DNA of 64,000 nt from the NCBI RefSeq assembly GCF_013204855.1, contig NZ_JABMKZ010000002.1:62001-126000 (forward strand), given 5' to 3'. Position numbers and translations under genes: made by a program. The number at the start of each line of letters is the position of its first letter. Position 1 is the first letter of the stretch. Source of the DNA: Paenibacillus alba (GTDB lineage: Bacteria > Bacillota > Bacilli > Paenibacillales > NBRC-103111). Below are positions 8,202-17,189 of this stretch, one piece after another. The notes below the pieces were generated by a model. That model ran no database searches and was not told the DNA's origin. It saw only the letters and a program-made list of their open reading frames with translations.

Positions 8202-9503
8202 ATGAAAGAACCCATCGTTATACAGAACAAATTACGAGAAGCTATGGCGCATCTGGAGAACAGGTTCATGGAACGGGAGGAGCTTATCAGAGTCTTGCTG
8301 CTGGCTATCATGAGCGGAGAACATCTGTTATTAATCGGCCCTCCCGGTTCTGCCAAATCGCAACTGGCACGCGCCGCGGCAGACCTTTTCGGGAATGAGC
8401 CTTATTTCGACTATTTGCTGACACGCTTCACAACACCTGATGAATTATTCGGACCCGTCTCGCTGCAAAAATTAAAAAACGACGAATATATTCGATTAAC
8501 CGATGGATACTTGCCTAGCGCTCGCTTCGCCTTCCTTGATGAAATATTCAAAGCGAACAGCGCCATATTGAATTCTCTCCTATCCGTCTTAAATGAACGT
8601 ATCTTCTTCAATGGCCGGCAGAAGCAAACGTCTCCGCTGCTGTTTCTGATGGCTGCCTCCAATGAGCTGCCAGAAGACAACGAACAATTAGCTGCCCTTT
8701 ACGACCGCTTCCTGTTCCGGTTTGAGGTCGAATATGTCAAGCAAATATCCAGTTTTGAGCTGATGTTTCAAGCGCCGACTTCCAAGCTGCCAACGCTATT
8801 AACGACTGATTTGGTTAAACAGCTGCATACGCAAACCGCCGATATCCAGCTGCCGGATGCTCTGATTTATATGCTTTTTCAATTAAAAACGGCACTGGAA
8901 GAGAAAGAATACGTGCTGTCGGATCGTCGATGGCACAAGATCGGCCATACATGGAAAGTCTCTGCGGCGATCCACGGACGAAGTGCTGTGAATGTCTGGG
9001 ACACCGTGCTTACGCCGCACCTATTGTGGGACTTCCCTGAAGATTTGGTGGAGATTAGGGGCATTTTTGATACGTTGTTTCAAGACATGCTCAAACGTGA
9101 GATGGAACAAGAGCTTCCTCTTCTTCACTACAATCATACCGTTAAAAAGTGGCTGGAAAAAGAAGACGAGCTGCATGCTTTTCAGTTTAAAAAAGAGATT
9201 GGCGGCGCTCTAAACAAAGATACCGTTGAACGTTTGAAAGCTACCTCCGAGGAATGCCGCTTAGAGCTTGAGGAAACAGCAAGAAGCCTGCGCGGCAGAC
9301 TCGTCTCTTGGCAAGAGAAGGAGAAGAAGCTGCCAGAATGGATTGCTTCCCAGTCCATTTTCCTCCAGCATCCTGATCAATATGCCGTCAAATTTACACA
9401 CCTTCGGATTCAAGGAGAACGTATTCTGCAAACCATTCAAGGCTTGTACCGCACGCTCTTCGACCGTGAAATTCCCGGTATCGTTTACGACTATACGCTA
9501 TAA
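8202..9503 (+). CDS. MoxR/RavA-type AAA+ ATPase
   Basis: A 433-residue AAA+ ATPase with Walker A GPPGSAKS at residues 46-53, Walker B FAFLDEI, the ANSAILNSLLSVLNER segment and sensor AASNELPEDNEQLAALYDRF, all typical of MoxR proteins of the RavA branch. ATG 8202 is chosen because AAGGGGGA lies 8 bases upstream; an in-frame TTG at 8175 would contain that site. The C-terminal 150 residues are helical and charged. The VWA protein follows after 12 bases. Such pairs act as chaperones that insert or remodel metal-dependent protein complexes. The client here is unknown. Confidence 0.88.
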   Translation: MKEPIVIQNKLREAMAHLENRFMEREELIRVLLLAIMSGEHLLLIGPPGSAKSQLARAAADLFGNEPYFDYLLTRFTTPDELFGPVSLQKLKNDEYIRLTDGYLPSARFAFLDEIFKANSAILNSLLSVLNERIFFNGRQKQTSPLLFLMAASNELPEDNEQLAALYDRFLFRFEVEYVKQISSFELMFQAPTSKLPTLLTTDLVKQLHTQTADIQLPDALIYMLFQLKTALEEKEYVLSDRRWHKIGHTWKVSAAIHGRSAVNVWDTVLTPHLLWDFPEDLVEIRGIFDTLFQDMLKREMEQELPLLHYNHTVKKWLEKEDELHAFQFKKEIGGALNKDTVERLKATSEECRLELEETARSLRGRLVSWQEKEKKLPEWIASQSIFLQHPDQYAVKFTHLRIQGERILQTIQGLYRTLFDREIPGIVYDYTL

Positions 9504-9515
9504 GAGGTTACTCCT

Positions 9516-11228
9516 ATGATCATTCGCTGCACTCGAGTAGACAGATACGTATTTGATGGCTATGTCCATTCATCACGCGTCGCAGGGGAATGGATGCGTG
9601 AAGCTGTCCGGCAAGCCCCCTGGTTCACTGCAGAACTGTTCGCTGATTTCTTTATGTGCTTTTACCTATCTAAGCCTGACATTGACGGAACGATCGAGGA
9701 AACTCCCTTTCACCGCTGGATGATTATGACGCTGCGCAAGCAGTATTTCTACGTATCCATCCATCCTCGTACAATTGGACAAGTGAATGCTTCCTTCAAA
9801 ACTGCGCTTAAAGCTCTGATGTGGCTGACCGAGTCTTACGAGAAGGAAGTCAACAAGCGTCAAAAAGAGCAAAAGCAAAGCGGTGTAGGTCTTGAAAGGA
9901 AGCAGCTTCAAAGCGGACAAGAGGAAAAGAACGTCAGCGAGCGGCTCTCCGAGAAGCAAATCGAGAAGCTGCGGCTTGTCGGTTACACCCTGCAGCAAGG
10001 CAAACGTGCTGTCGAAGACAAGCACGAAGCCGTTGACTCTCGGCCGCTGATTGCCGAGGAGATCCGTGCGCTGAAGCAGCGCATCACGGAGCTGCAGAGC
10101 GAGATGCGCACCGAGTTCATGAAGCGCGACAAGCTGAAAGCGAAGCTGCGCAAGGCGGAAGAGGAACTCGAGCGCCGCGAGCGGCAGCTGGACCGCATGA
10201 GCGCGCGTGAGCTCGCCGCCATGAAGGAGATTGAGAACGAGCTGGGGGACTGGCTCGGTCGATCCTTGAAGGAAACGCTGTCCCTCGAGGAGGTTGACAG
10301 CTTCAATGTGCACGAGCTCGTGCAGGCGAGTCAGCGGCTCGCGAACCGGCGCTGGGGCAGCGAGCTCGGGAAGCTGCGCAGACAGACGTTCGAGCATTAC
10401 GTGCTGTGGATCGAGAAGCTGAAGCGCAGCAAGGATCTGGTGTCTTTCCTGCAGGAGGTCGGACGCAACGTCCATCACCTGCGCGTCCAGCGCAAAAAGC
10501 TGCGCTCGCCCTATGTGCCGGAAGCCTACGATGATCTGCGTCAGTCCGGCGATATCGCGCATATGCTTCCCAGCGAAGCCAGCCTGCTCGCAGATGAAGA
10601 GTTTGAGCCTTATTTTCTTTTCAAATGGATGGAAAATAAGCTCATGACTTACAACTACACAGGCGCCACCTTGGAGCCGCAAAAGGGGCCGGTCATCTGC
10701 ATGCTCGATACCTCGCATTCGATGCGAGGCAGCAAGCTGCGGCTGGCGCAGCTGTTCACCGCGACTTTCGCCTCCTTCGCTCTCCTTGAGCGGCGTGACT
10801 TCGTTTTGCTCCTTTTTGGAGCAAAAGGCGAGCTGATTGAGCATGTACTGTCCTATAAACGTCCCGATTGGGACCGTTTCTATGGACTTGCTCAATTGGC
10901 CTTCGGCGGCGGCACGAATTTCGACGCCCCGTTAAGCAGGGGCATGGACATCGTTCAGCATCAGCCGCAATTTCATGATGCGGACTTCGTGATGGTCACC
11001 GATGGCGTCGGCCAGATCACCAAGGCGGTACAGTTGAGGCTGGCGACGCTTGGTCAGAAGAAGCAGCTGCGCCTTCATTCGCTGATCATTGGCTCAGCAA
11101 GGCAGCATCTCGTTCAGAAATATGACATTGCCGGTGTTTCGCATCAAGTCAGATTTGCAACCGCCTGGGACATCCAAGATCCCGTAAAAGATCAGCTTCT
11201 GCTGGATGTGTTTGCGAAGAGATCCTAG
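9516..11228 (+). CDS. VWA-domain partner of the MoxR ATPase (ViaA-like)
   Basis: A 570-residue protein. The N-terminal 125 residues are a helical region, followed by a highly charged Lys/Glu/Arg-rich coiled coil (about 110-310). The C-terminal von Willebrand A domain carries the metal-ion site DTSHSM near residue 393, FGGGTNFDAPL and the VTDGVGQ strand. This matches the ViaA layout, where the VWA domain works with RavA-type ATPases. The gene starts 12 bases after the ATPase stop and both end at the terminator at 11248. Base composition rises sharply over the coiled coil (about 10000-10450), which produces long spurious open frames on the other strand. Confidence 0.87.
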   Translation: MIIRCTRVDRYVFDGYVHSSRVAGEWMREAVRQAPWFTAELFADFFMCFYLSKPDIDGTIEETPFHRWMIMTLRKQYFYVSIHPRTIGQVNASFKTALKALMWLTESYEKEVNKRQKEQKQSGVGLERKQLQSGQEEKNVSERLSEKQIEKLRLVGYTLQQGKRAVEDKHEAVDSRPLIAEEIRALKQRITELQSEMRTEFMKRDKLKAKLRKAEEELERRERQLDRMSARELAAMKEIENELGDWLGRSLKETLSLEEVDSFNVHELVQASQRLANRRWGSELGKLRRQTFEHYVLWIEKLKRSKDLVSFLQEVGRNVHHLRVQRKKLRSPYVPEAYDDLRQSGDIAHMLPSEASLLADEEFEPYFLFKWMENKLMTYNYTGATLEPQKGPVICMLDTSHSMRGSKLRLAQLFTATFASFALLERRDFVLLLFGAKGELIEHVLSYKRPDWDRFYGLAQLAFGGGTNFDAPLSRGMDIVQHQPQFHDADFVMVTDGVGQITKAVQLRLATLGQKKQLRLHSLIIGSARQHLVQKYDIAGVSHQVRFATAWDIQDPVKDQLLLDVFAKRS

Positions 11229-11247
11229 CTATTCATAACCAAAAGAA

Positions 11248-11302
11248 GAAGCAGGGCCAATTAACTCCTACTTGAATGTTGGAGTTAATTTGGCCCTGCT
11301 TC
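11248..11302. terminator. bidirectional intrinsic terminator
   Basis: GAAGCAGGGCCAATTAACTCC at 11248-11268 pairs with GGAGTTAATTTGGCCCTGCTTC at 11281-11302 with one bulge. It lies between the convergent VWA and DNA methyltransferase genes. Confidence 0.8.
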
Positions 11303-11311
11303 GATTTACAA

Positions 11312-12445
11312 TTATATGATTTCAGGAATCGATAACTTGTACTTACTATTGTGGTAATAATAATCACAGCCGAAGATATCATTTATGCGAATATCTCCAT
11401 CCTTGCCTCTATGGCTTTCCAGCATATAGGTTTCCTTTGGCAACGAAAGCAGCTCATCTATCCGTTCTTGTATACGATCCCACTCAAACATATGCTTCCC
11501 CTCTCGCAATGTTACATGAAGCACGTTGTACAAACACCACGTCCTCCAATCTTCATGCTCTAAAACAAAGCGATTATCCTGAAAAACAAGAGTTGGCAAC
11601 GGAATTCTCACTTTCTGAGATTCGTGGATTCCATCCTCGTTAATATAGGGGACTTCCCAGCAGCCTTCCATATCCGCAGGTAGATTACCTTTTATACGGA
11701 AAATATGAGGTCGAACGCCAATTCCATATAGTCGCTCCTTGGTAACTTCAACGGCCTGCCAACTAGTATCGCTTGCAATCCACCTGCGTCCCATGGCTTG
11801 TGCCATGAATGGCATGCTGCCGCTGCCGCAATAAAAATCACCAATCAGATCTCCCCGTTTTGTTGTAGCTTCCAGAATTCGACGCATTAGTTTTTGTGGC
11901 TTTTGTGAAGGGTAGAACGTGTCTTCTTCCCCCAGCTCTTCGTAAAATCCAACATCATCCCAAATGGAGGGAAACAGCAGCCGATTATGCTTCATATAAT
12001 TGTCTGTCTTGGCATAGAAAAAAAGCGATTCATGAGACAGCCCGAACTGATCTCGAAGTGGGTAAGGCTTCTCTGCCATCTTCCAGATGACTTCACATAG
12101 AAAGTGCTCTCTACCAAAAATCGCATCGAGAAGCACCTTCAAATAATGCCCTTCTTTCTGAGAAATCTGCAAAACCAGCACACCGCTGGTGCTCAGAAGT
12201 TCCCTTGCTAGCTCAATTCTTTTGTGATAATCGTCCAAATAAAGTTCAGGCCTGTCATACAGCTGAATGCTCTTTAACTCATGCCACGGATCGACCAATT
12301 CTACGTTAGTTCCTCTAATTTTTCTTGTGAATATACGACCAGAGTTAAAGGGCCCATCCAAATAGATCATGTCAAAGCTGCCCGCATAGCCTTCATCAAT
12401 CAGTTTCTTCATAATGTCAAAATTATCGCCGTGATATAAGTTCAT
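11312..12445 (-). CDS. orphan beta-class DNA methyltransferase with variant motif IV
   Basis: A 377-residue protein starting MNLYHGDNFDIMKKL at ATG 12445. The catalytic motif IV reads IYLDGPFNSG, where this class normally has DPPY or DPPF, and the SAM-binding motif I (GDFYCGSGSM) comes later, which is the beta-class order. FWxM-type (VIWKMAEKP) and TFYPSQKP substrate segments are present. It resembles Mod-type N6/N4 methyltransferases. There is no restriction gene beside it, so it is an orphan. The frame extends to 12565, but that extension has no ribosome binding site and is AT-rich. It converges on the MoxR/VWA pair. The proline-to-glycine change in motif IV could alter activity. Confidence 0.82.
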   Translation of the reverse strand: MNLYHGDNFDIMKKLIDEGYAGSFDMIYLDGPFNSGRIFTRKIRGTNVELVDPWHELKSIQLYDRPELYLDDYHKRIELARELLSTSGVLVLQISQKEGHYLKVLLDAIFGREHFLCEVIWKMAEKPYPLRDQFGLSHESLFFYAKTDNYMKHNRLLFPSIWDDVGFYEELGEEDTFYPSQKPQKLMRRILEATTKRGDLIGDFYCGSGSMPFMAQAMGRRWIASDTSWQAVEVTKERLYGIGVRPHIFRIKGNLPADMEGCWEVPYINEDGIHESQKVRIPLPTLVFQDNRFVLEHEDWRTWCLYNVLHVTLREGKHMFEWDRIQERIDELLSLPKETYMLESHRGKDGDIRINDIFGCDYYYHNSKYKLSIPEII

Positions 12446-12620
12446 AATCTCAACTGCCCCCACTATCTCATCTATTACCCACTCTAATATGACATTAATT
12501 CCTTTTCTTGTATATATAACGAAATAGAAAAATGACATAGATGCATAGCAAAAAAACCATGGCATCTTGGTATAAGATTGTCATAGTTTTATGGGTTCAG
12601 CTTCTCATAGTGGGATAAAA

Positions 12621-12824
12621 TCATGCCCTCATCAGCTCTTTAATCGTCTTCAGGGAGACGCCTGTTTCATGATACACTTCAATAAGTGTCGCACGCGGAT
12701 GGTTTCGAACGAAATCCTTCACTTTGTGTGACTCGGTCAACTGCAGCTGAGAACATACCTTACAACGCTTTTCAAACTTCGTGATGAACACTTGTCCGCA
12801 TCTCTCACAGTTGCAAAGGGTCAT
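12621..12824 (-). CDS. YvyF-like small zinc-ribbon/HTH protein
   Basis: A 67-residue protein. The N-terminus has two CxxC pairs (CERCGQVF and CKVCSQ) for zinc. The rest, VKDFVRNHPRATLIEVYHETGVSLKTIKELM, is a small helix-turn-helix. This arrangement is that of the flagellar-operon protein family that includes Bacillus YvyF, but here the gene stands alone without flagellar neighbours. ATG 12824 is 9 bases after AAGGAAGG; a GTG at 12833 would sit on the ribosome binding site. Role unknown, possibly regulatory. Confidence 0.65.
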   Translation of the reverse strand: MTLCNCERCGQVFITKFEKRCKVCSQLQLTESHKVKDFVRNHPRATLIEVYHETGVSLKTIKELMRA

Positions 12825-12955
12825 CTTCCACACCTTCCTTGGGCATATCTCTATCCGCTATATTCGTAGATACAGCATTCGAGACACAGCGCATATTTCG
12901 GGGGGGCGCCGTGCCAATATTCATCTGCCTTTACTAAGTATACCACTGTCCGCTT

Positions 12956-13645
12956 CTACTCTTCCAGTTGCGCGGCAATTTCGGGCTTAGGCCACATCAC
13001 ACCATCCTGCCATCCTAGAACAAAGGCTTCAAATCGCCGCTCCTCAGGAAAAGCTGCCAGGTCGCCGAAGTACTTGGCAATGGCAACATGCTGAGTCGCA
13101 TGAGCCTGCAATGCGGCTGCTTTCATCTTCCAGTTTGCTTCTGTATCCACCACAATAGAGCTCTTGTGACCATTTGCTCGCAAAGTAGAAGACGACGCGT
13201 AATAGAGCTTGCGCACGCTTGGACATTGGCCGCTTAAGACCGCTGCGGTTGTCGCTTTGGAAATCGTTACATGATCCGGATGGCCGTTGCCTCCATCTTC
13301 CGCAAACGAAAACAGAATCTCCAGCTCGTGCTTTTGGATAAAAGCAATAACTCCTGCTACCAAATCTTCGAAGTCGATCATGGCAAGCTGACCATCCGGC
13401 CAGCCTAAGTGCTCAACATCTGCTAGGCCAAGAACCTCTGCAGCTGCCTTCATTTCCTCCTCACGCAATTGAGCTAACTCTTCTCTGTTTGCAGCTCGTT
13501 CAAGCCCTTGCCTGCCGGCATCACCGCGGGTAGCAAGCAGCAGCACGGGCGCTTCTCCCTGATCAGCCAGCTCGCGTATCAGACACGCGCTCAGAAAAGT
13601 CTCGTCATCCGGATGCGCATAGATAAATCCATAACGTGTTGCCAT
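12956..13645 (-). CDS. bshB2: PIG-L family deacetylase, BshB2-like
   Basis: A 229-residue LmbE/PIG-L hydrolase. AHPDDE near residues 10-15 and GHPDH near 121 supply the zinc ligands and the catalytic aspartate. The LATRGDAGRQG segment is typical of the bacillithiol-type branch. BshB2 removes the acetyl group from GlcNAc-malate in bacillithiol synthesis, with BshB1 as partial backup. The presence of a YtxJ-type bacillithiol protein at 25329 fits that role. Mycothiol S-conjugate amidases and other LmbE proteins look similar, so the exact substrate is inferred. The gene of unknown function just upstream ends 26 bases before it. Confidence 0.75.
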   Translation of the reverse strand: MATRYGFIYAHPDDETFLSACLIRELADQGEAPVLLLATRGDAGRQGLERAANREELAQLREEEMKAAAEVLGLADVEHLGWPDGQLAMIDFEDLVAGVIAFIQKHELEILFSFAEDGGNGHPDHVTISKATTAAVLSGQCPSVRKLYYASSSTLRANGHKSSIVVDTEANWKMKAAALQAHATQHVAIAKYFGDLAAFPEERRFEAFVLGWQDGVMWPKPEIAAQLEE

Positions 13646-13671
13646 ATGTTTTACTCCATTCCATCGAATAG

Positions 13672-14004
13672 TTAGGTGAAATTTGCCGGTGGATATTGCT
13701 TCTCCAGCAGATAAATCGCATGTTCCATGGGTAATTTCCGATTCTCCTGCTCAAGCAAATCCCATAGTCGAATTTGATCTGACCCTATTTCTTCCTTGCA
13801 AATTTCAACGATATATCGAATGCCCAGCCTATCAGCTTTCTGTTGAATTTCAATTATGCTCTCACTTACTGTTTCTGCAAGTATCCCCACCATAGCCAAC
13901 TCTACAACCAGCAGCCGTGAAGCTGACGCATCCAAGAAGGCAGGCGTTCTGACGAAGACCACCGCTTGCTCTATGGCTTGAATTGACGTTTCTCTTCGTT
14001 CCAC
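13672..14004 (-). CDS. hypothetical protein
   Basis: A 110-residue protein, predicted helical and cytoplasmic, with no cysteine pairs or membrane segment. Two strand-like stretches (AIEQAVVFVRTP; ASRLLVVELAMVGILAE) alternate with charged helices. I do not recognise a family. It lies 26 bases upstream of the bshB2-like gene in the same direction and is preceded by a strong terminator at 14062, so the two probably form one short transcript. Confidence 0.5.
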   Translation of the reverse strand: MERRETSIQAIEQAVVFVRTPAFLDASASRLLVVELAMVGILAETVSESIIEIQQKADRLGIRYIVEICKEEIGSDQIRLWDLLEQENRKLPMEHAIYLLEKQYPPANFT

Positions 14005-14061
14005 TCATCTTGCGTTTGATTGACGTTTCGCATACGTTTATCTTCCCCTTCATAACGAGAT

Positions 14062-14093
14062 AAAAAAACGCGCCGGACCTATGGTCCTGCGCG
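14062..14093 (-). terminator. strong intrinsic terminator
   Basis: Stem CGCGC-C-GGACC / GGTCC-T-GCGCG at 14069-14093 with loop TAT. On the minus strand it is followed by seven T residues (14062-14068). It ends either the glutathione peroxidase transcript or the candidate small RNA just upstream. Confidence 0.8.
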
Positions 14094-14175
14094 AATGCTA
14101 TCCCGCAGGGAGGCCAACGCGAAATGCGTTAGCCCACCCTGATTATTCCAGGTGTGTGCTAACGCCGATGAAAAT
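14062..14175 (-). ncRNA. candidate structured RNA ending at the terminator
   Basis: Read on the minus strand, this stretch folds into three hairpins in series. GCGTTAGC/GCTAACGC (14158-14165 with 14126-14133) encloses a CACC/GGTG inner stem. A GC-CCC/GGG-GC stem follows around 14095-14117, and then the terminator. It sits about 110 bases beyond the stop of the glutathione peroxidase gene and does not match any riboswitch consensus I can recall. It could be a small RNA, a structured 3' UTR or an unusual double terminator. No promoter was identified with confidence. Confidence 0.35.
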
Positions 14176-14283
14176 GATGAAATTGTACGAATCCATTCTT
14201 ATTTAGCATGTGATTCGACTCCTTCGTTTCATAATTATTCTGATTATAGCTGTCAACACGCTTGGACGCAACCATCTTTTTTC

Positions 14284-14763
14284 TTATGCCAACAACGCTT
14301 CAATATCTGCCGAGATTTCGGCTGGTTCCGTACGTGCACTATATTGTTTGATGACTTGGCCGTTTGCATCCACGAGGAACTTCACGAAATTCCACTCAAT
14401 ATCGCCTGTCCGAGACGGCTCTGGCGCATGGTTCAGCAAATAAGTAAACAAAGGGTGTGCATTTTCACCTTTGACATCTACTTTAGCAAACATCGGAAAA
14501 GTCACTTGATAATTGAGTTCGCAGAAGCTTTGGATCTCTTCATTCGTCCCAGGCTCTTGTCCGGCAAATTGATTACACGGAAATCCGAGAATGACCAAAC
14601 CTTTATCTTCATATTGTTCGTATAAGCTTTGCAGCCCTTTGTACTGCGGAGTAAGTCCACAAGCACTTGCCGTATTCACAACAACCAGCACTTTACCTTT
14701 GTACGCAGAAAGTGACTTTGTTTCACCTGTAATCGTCTCAACCTCAATATCATAAATGGACAT
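14284..14763 (-). CDS. glutathione peroxidase family thiol peroxidase (BsaA-like)
   Basis: A 159-residue thioredoxin-fold peroxidase. The peroxidatic cysteine is C35 in NTASACGLTPQY, and the other tetrad members lie in GFPCNQFAGQEPG and EWNFVKFLVD. As in most bacterial homologues the active residue is cysteine, and thioredoxin or bacillithiol is the more likely reductant. A second cysteine in PCNQF may act as resolving residue. Length is normal and there is no signal peptide. ATG 14763 follows AAGGAGTAG. It reduces hydroperoxides in the cytoplasm. Confidence 0.9.
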   Translation of the reverse strand: MSIYDIEVETITGETKSLSAYKGKVLVVVNTASACGLTPQYKGLQSLYEQYEDKGLVILGFPCNQFAGQEPGTNEEIQSFCELNYQVTFPMFAKVDVKGENAHPLFTYLLNHAPEPSRTGDIEWNFVKFLVDANGQVIKQYSARTEPAEISADIEALLA

Positions 14764-14778
14764 AATCTCTACTCCTTT

Positions 14779-14810
14779 GTATGTATAATGGCAACGATAT
14801 CATTATACCA
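14779..14810 (-). promoter_or_regulatory. extended -10 promoter of the glutathione peroxidase gene
   Basis: On the minus strand TGGTATAAT (TATAAT at 14807-14802) forms an extended -10. It overlaps an inverted repeat TATAATG / CATTATA (14784-14790 and 14801-14807), which could be an operator. No clear -35 is visible. Confidence 0.5.
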
Positions 14811-14935
14811 TTGATTCCTCTTATGCCCAAATGCTGCGCTGGACAGTTTAGCTTCCCATATACTGACAGGTATGATATATTGTTTACCTGTTTATTCACG
14901 AATAGACAACATCTGATCTTAGGAGGTAACTGATC

Positions 14936-17098
14936 TTGGACACAAAGACTCAAAGTGCCTATCAAGAAGAATTGCAGCGTCTTGAGCAAACCAATATCGA
15001 AATTGATAAACAGCTTGAGCGTCTTCGGAAGACACCTGTTTATTATGGACCCGATTTAACCGAACAAGCGCTGGAAGCCGCTCGCGAGAACGGACGCCTT
15101 AACTTGACGAAAGCTGTTGATGAACCGTATTTCGGACGTCTTGACTTCCAAGAGTCTGGCACAGCGGCTGCTAATCCGCTTTACATTGGCAAAGCAGGCG
15201 TCGAAGACGAACGTACCGGACACCTGCTGGTTATTGATTGGCGCGCGCCTGTAGCCAGCCTATTTTATTCGTTTACCGGCGGACTTGATGCTGCTTCCTA
15301 TGATTCACCTGACGGCCTGATTGAAGGCCTCGTGTATCTAAAGCGCAATCTTGTCGTCCGCAAGCAAATTTTGCAGCGGGTTGTAGACACTTACGACCGG
15401 ACAGAAGATTCCATGGCCGTTGGTGATGAGTTCCTTCTTTATCGCCTTGGCGAGAATAAAGACAACAAGCTGCGCGATATCGTTTCTACGATTCAAGCTG
15501 AGCAAGATCGCATTATTCGTGCCGCCAAAAATACGGCCTTAATTATTCAAGGTGTCGCAGGAAGCGGTAAAACTACCGTCGCCCTCCACCGGCTGGCTTT
15601 CCTTCTCTATCAATATCGTGAGCAAGTCCGTGCTGAGCGGATGATTATTTTTGCTCCGAACTCCATGTTCCTTGATTATATCTCCGGGGTTCTTCCAGAA
15701 CTCGGCGTTGGTAATATTGGACAAAGCACCTTTACGGATTGGGCACTGGACGTACTGGATCAAGAAGTGAAATTGACGGACCAAGCTTTGACCCTTCAAA
15801 CCTGGTTCTCTCTTGGCAGCAAAAGACCACCCATTGACGATCACGCACCTGGCCGGTTCAAAGGTGCCATCGCTTTCAAACAGTATCTCGATGAGTGCCT
15901 GACCAAGTTCGAAGAATCCTATGTCCCTCAGGCTGATTTCAGCCCATGGGAAGGAATCAAACTGCCGATCGCCTCTATTCGCGAGTGGTTTTTTGTTGAA
16001 AACAAGCATTATCCGCTTGTCAAACGCCGTGAACGGGTTGTTGCCCGGATCAAGCGCTGGATGGAAATGCAGCTGGACAAGATTTGGGAGCAAAGCAAGA
16101 AAAAAGAACTGAAGAAGAAAGCGGCTCAACGTCTTCGCACCTATTTGACAAGCTGGCCTGAGCATACTGCGTTCACCTTTTATAAGCTGCTGTTCGCCGA
16201 CAAAGGTCGTCCAGATCAGCTGCCCGTTGATCTGCTGGCTCAAATTCCAGCGTCGATCGTGGCCTCTTCCAACAAACATTTCAAGAAAAAAGAAGTGCAG
16301 CTCGAGGATCTCGCTCCACTCCTTTATATTCACACTCGATTATATGGCATTCCATCTGATCGGCTATTCGACCATGTTGTCATCGACGAAGCCCAGGATT
16401 TCTCACCTTTCCAGGTAGCTGTTCTTGATGCCTATACGCGAAATAGCTCCTTCACTATCTTGGGCGACTTGTCGCAAGGGATTCATGCTTATCAAGGCAT
16501 CACTGATTGGAAAGAATTTTCAAGCCTGTTCCAGACTGAGGCCACCGGCTATTTCGAATTGGAACGAAGCTATCGTTCGACGATGGAAATCATCCAATTT
16601 GCCAATCTAGTACTGCAGCGCGGCGTCGAGAATCCGCTTCTAGCTGTTCCCGTGTTCCGCAGCGGGAACAAAGTTCGAGTGCTTCAAACGGACATCAAAG
16701 GCAGATTCCCTTTGTTGCAGAGCGCGATTGCGACTTTGCAGCAAGGAAGCTCCAGCACGATTGCCGTTGTTGCCCGTACGGAGAAGCAAGCGCAAGAGCT
16801 GCATGAGGCTTTAAGCGCAACAGGCATTGAAACGAATCTCATTACCTCGAAGCAGCGAGTTTATCGCGGCGGCATCTCCGTCCTTCCCGTCTACTTGACC
16901 AAAGGACTGGAATTCGATGCTGTATTGCTGATGGATGTCACAGCCGGACACTACGAAGCAACCTTGATGGATGCCAAATTGCTCTATGTAGGCTGTACGC
17001 GTGCCCTTCACGAGCTTTGGTTAATGGCGCCGGGCGAGCTGTCTCCTCTCGTTTCTACGGAAGATCATGAAATCGTGACCACGCAATCACCGGTTTAG
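14936..17098 (+). CDS. helD: HelD-like UvrD-family helicase / RNA polymerase recycling factor
   Basis: A 720-residue superfamily-1 protein. The N-terminal coiled-coil arm (about 1-60: EELQRLEQTNIEIDKQLERL) is typical of HelD, which uses it to reach into RNA polymerase. Walker A is GVAGSGKTT near residue 206, the DEAQDFSPFQ Walker B lies near 486, and the C-terminal TKGLEFDAVLLMDV and LYVGCTRALHELW motifs complete the ATPase. HelD removes stalled RNA polymerase from DNA using ATP. Length is close to the Bacillus protein. The start is TTG 14936, 8 bases after AGGAGGT. The gene is monocistronic and divergent from the peroxidase gene. Confidence 0.88.
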   Translation: MDTKTQSAYQEELQRLEQTNIEIDKQLERLRKTPVYYGPDLTEQALEAARENGRLNLTKAVDEPYFGRLDFQESGTAAANPLYIGKAGVEDERTGHLLVIDWRAPVASLFYSFTGGLDAASYDSPDGLIEGLVYLKRNLVVRKQILQRVVDTYDRTEDSMAVGDEFLLYRLGENKDNKLRDIVSTIQAEQDRIIRAAKNTALIIQGVAGSGKTTVALHRLAFLLYQYREQVRAERMIIFAPNSMFLDYISGVLPELGVGNIGQSTFTDWALDVLDQEVKLTDQALTLQTWFSLGSKRPPIDDHAPGRFKGAIAFKQYLDECLTKFEESYVPQADFSPWEGIKLPIASIREWFFVENKHYPLVKRRERVVARIKRWMEMQLDKIWEQSKKKELKKKAAQRLRTYLTSWPEHTAFTFYKLLFADKGRPDQLPVDLLAQIPASIVASSNKHFKKKEVQLEDLAPLLYIHTRLYGIPSDRLFDHVVIDEAQDFSPFQVAVLDAYTRNSSFTILGDLSQGIHAYQGITDWKEFSSLFQTEATGYFELERSYRSTMEIIQFANLVLQRGVENPLLAVPVFRSGNKVRVLQTDIKGRFPLLQSAIATLQQGSSSTIAVVARTEKQAQELHEALSATGIETNLITSKQRVYRGGISVLPVYLTKGLEFDAVLLMDVTAGHYEATLMDAKLLYVGCTRALHELWLMAPGELSPLVSTEDHEIVTTQSPV

Positions 17099-17107
17099 AG
17101 AGAACCG

Positions 17108-17139
17108 GGCAGCTTGATGCCTCTACTGCTCAAGCTGCC
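17108..17139 (+). terminator. hairpin after helD
   Basis: GGCAGCTTGA (17108-17117) pairs with TCAAGCTGCC (17130-17139), just after the helD stop. The T-tract is short, so termination may be partial. Confidence 0.6.
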
Positions 17140-17189
17140 GTTTGCGGATCGCTTTGCGCCAGTAACACCTAGAACCCACCTACTGCGCA

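Noticed and set aside
9666..10895. 409-codon minus-strand frame
   Set aside because: It lies opposite the VWA gene, whose GC-rich charged coiled coil removes stops from the other strand; no domain and no start signal.
15539..16333. 264-codon minus-strand frame
   Set aside because: Antisense to helD, whose own protein carries all helicase motifs in the correct frame.
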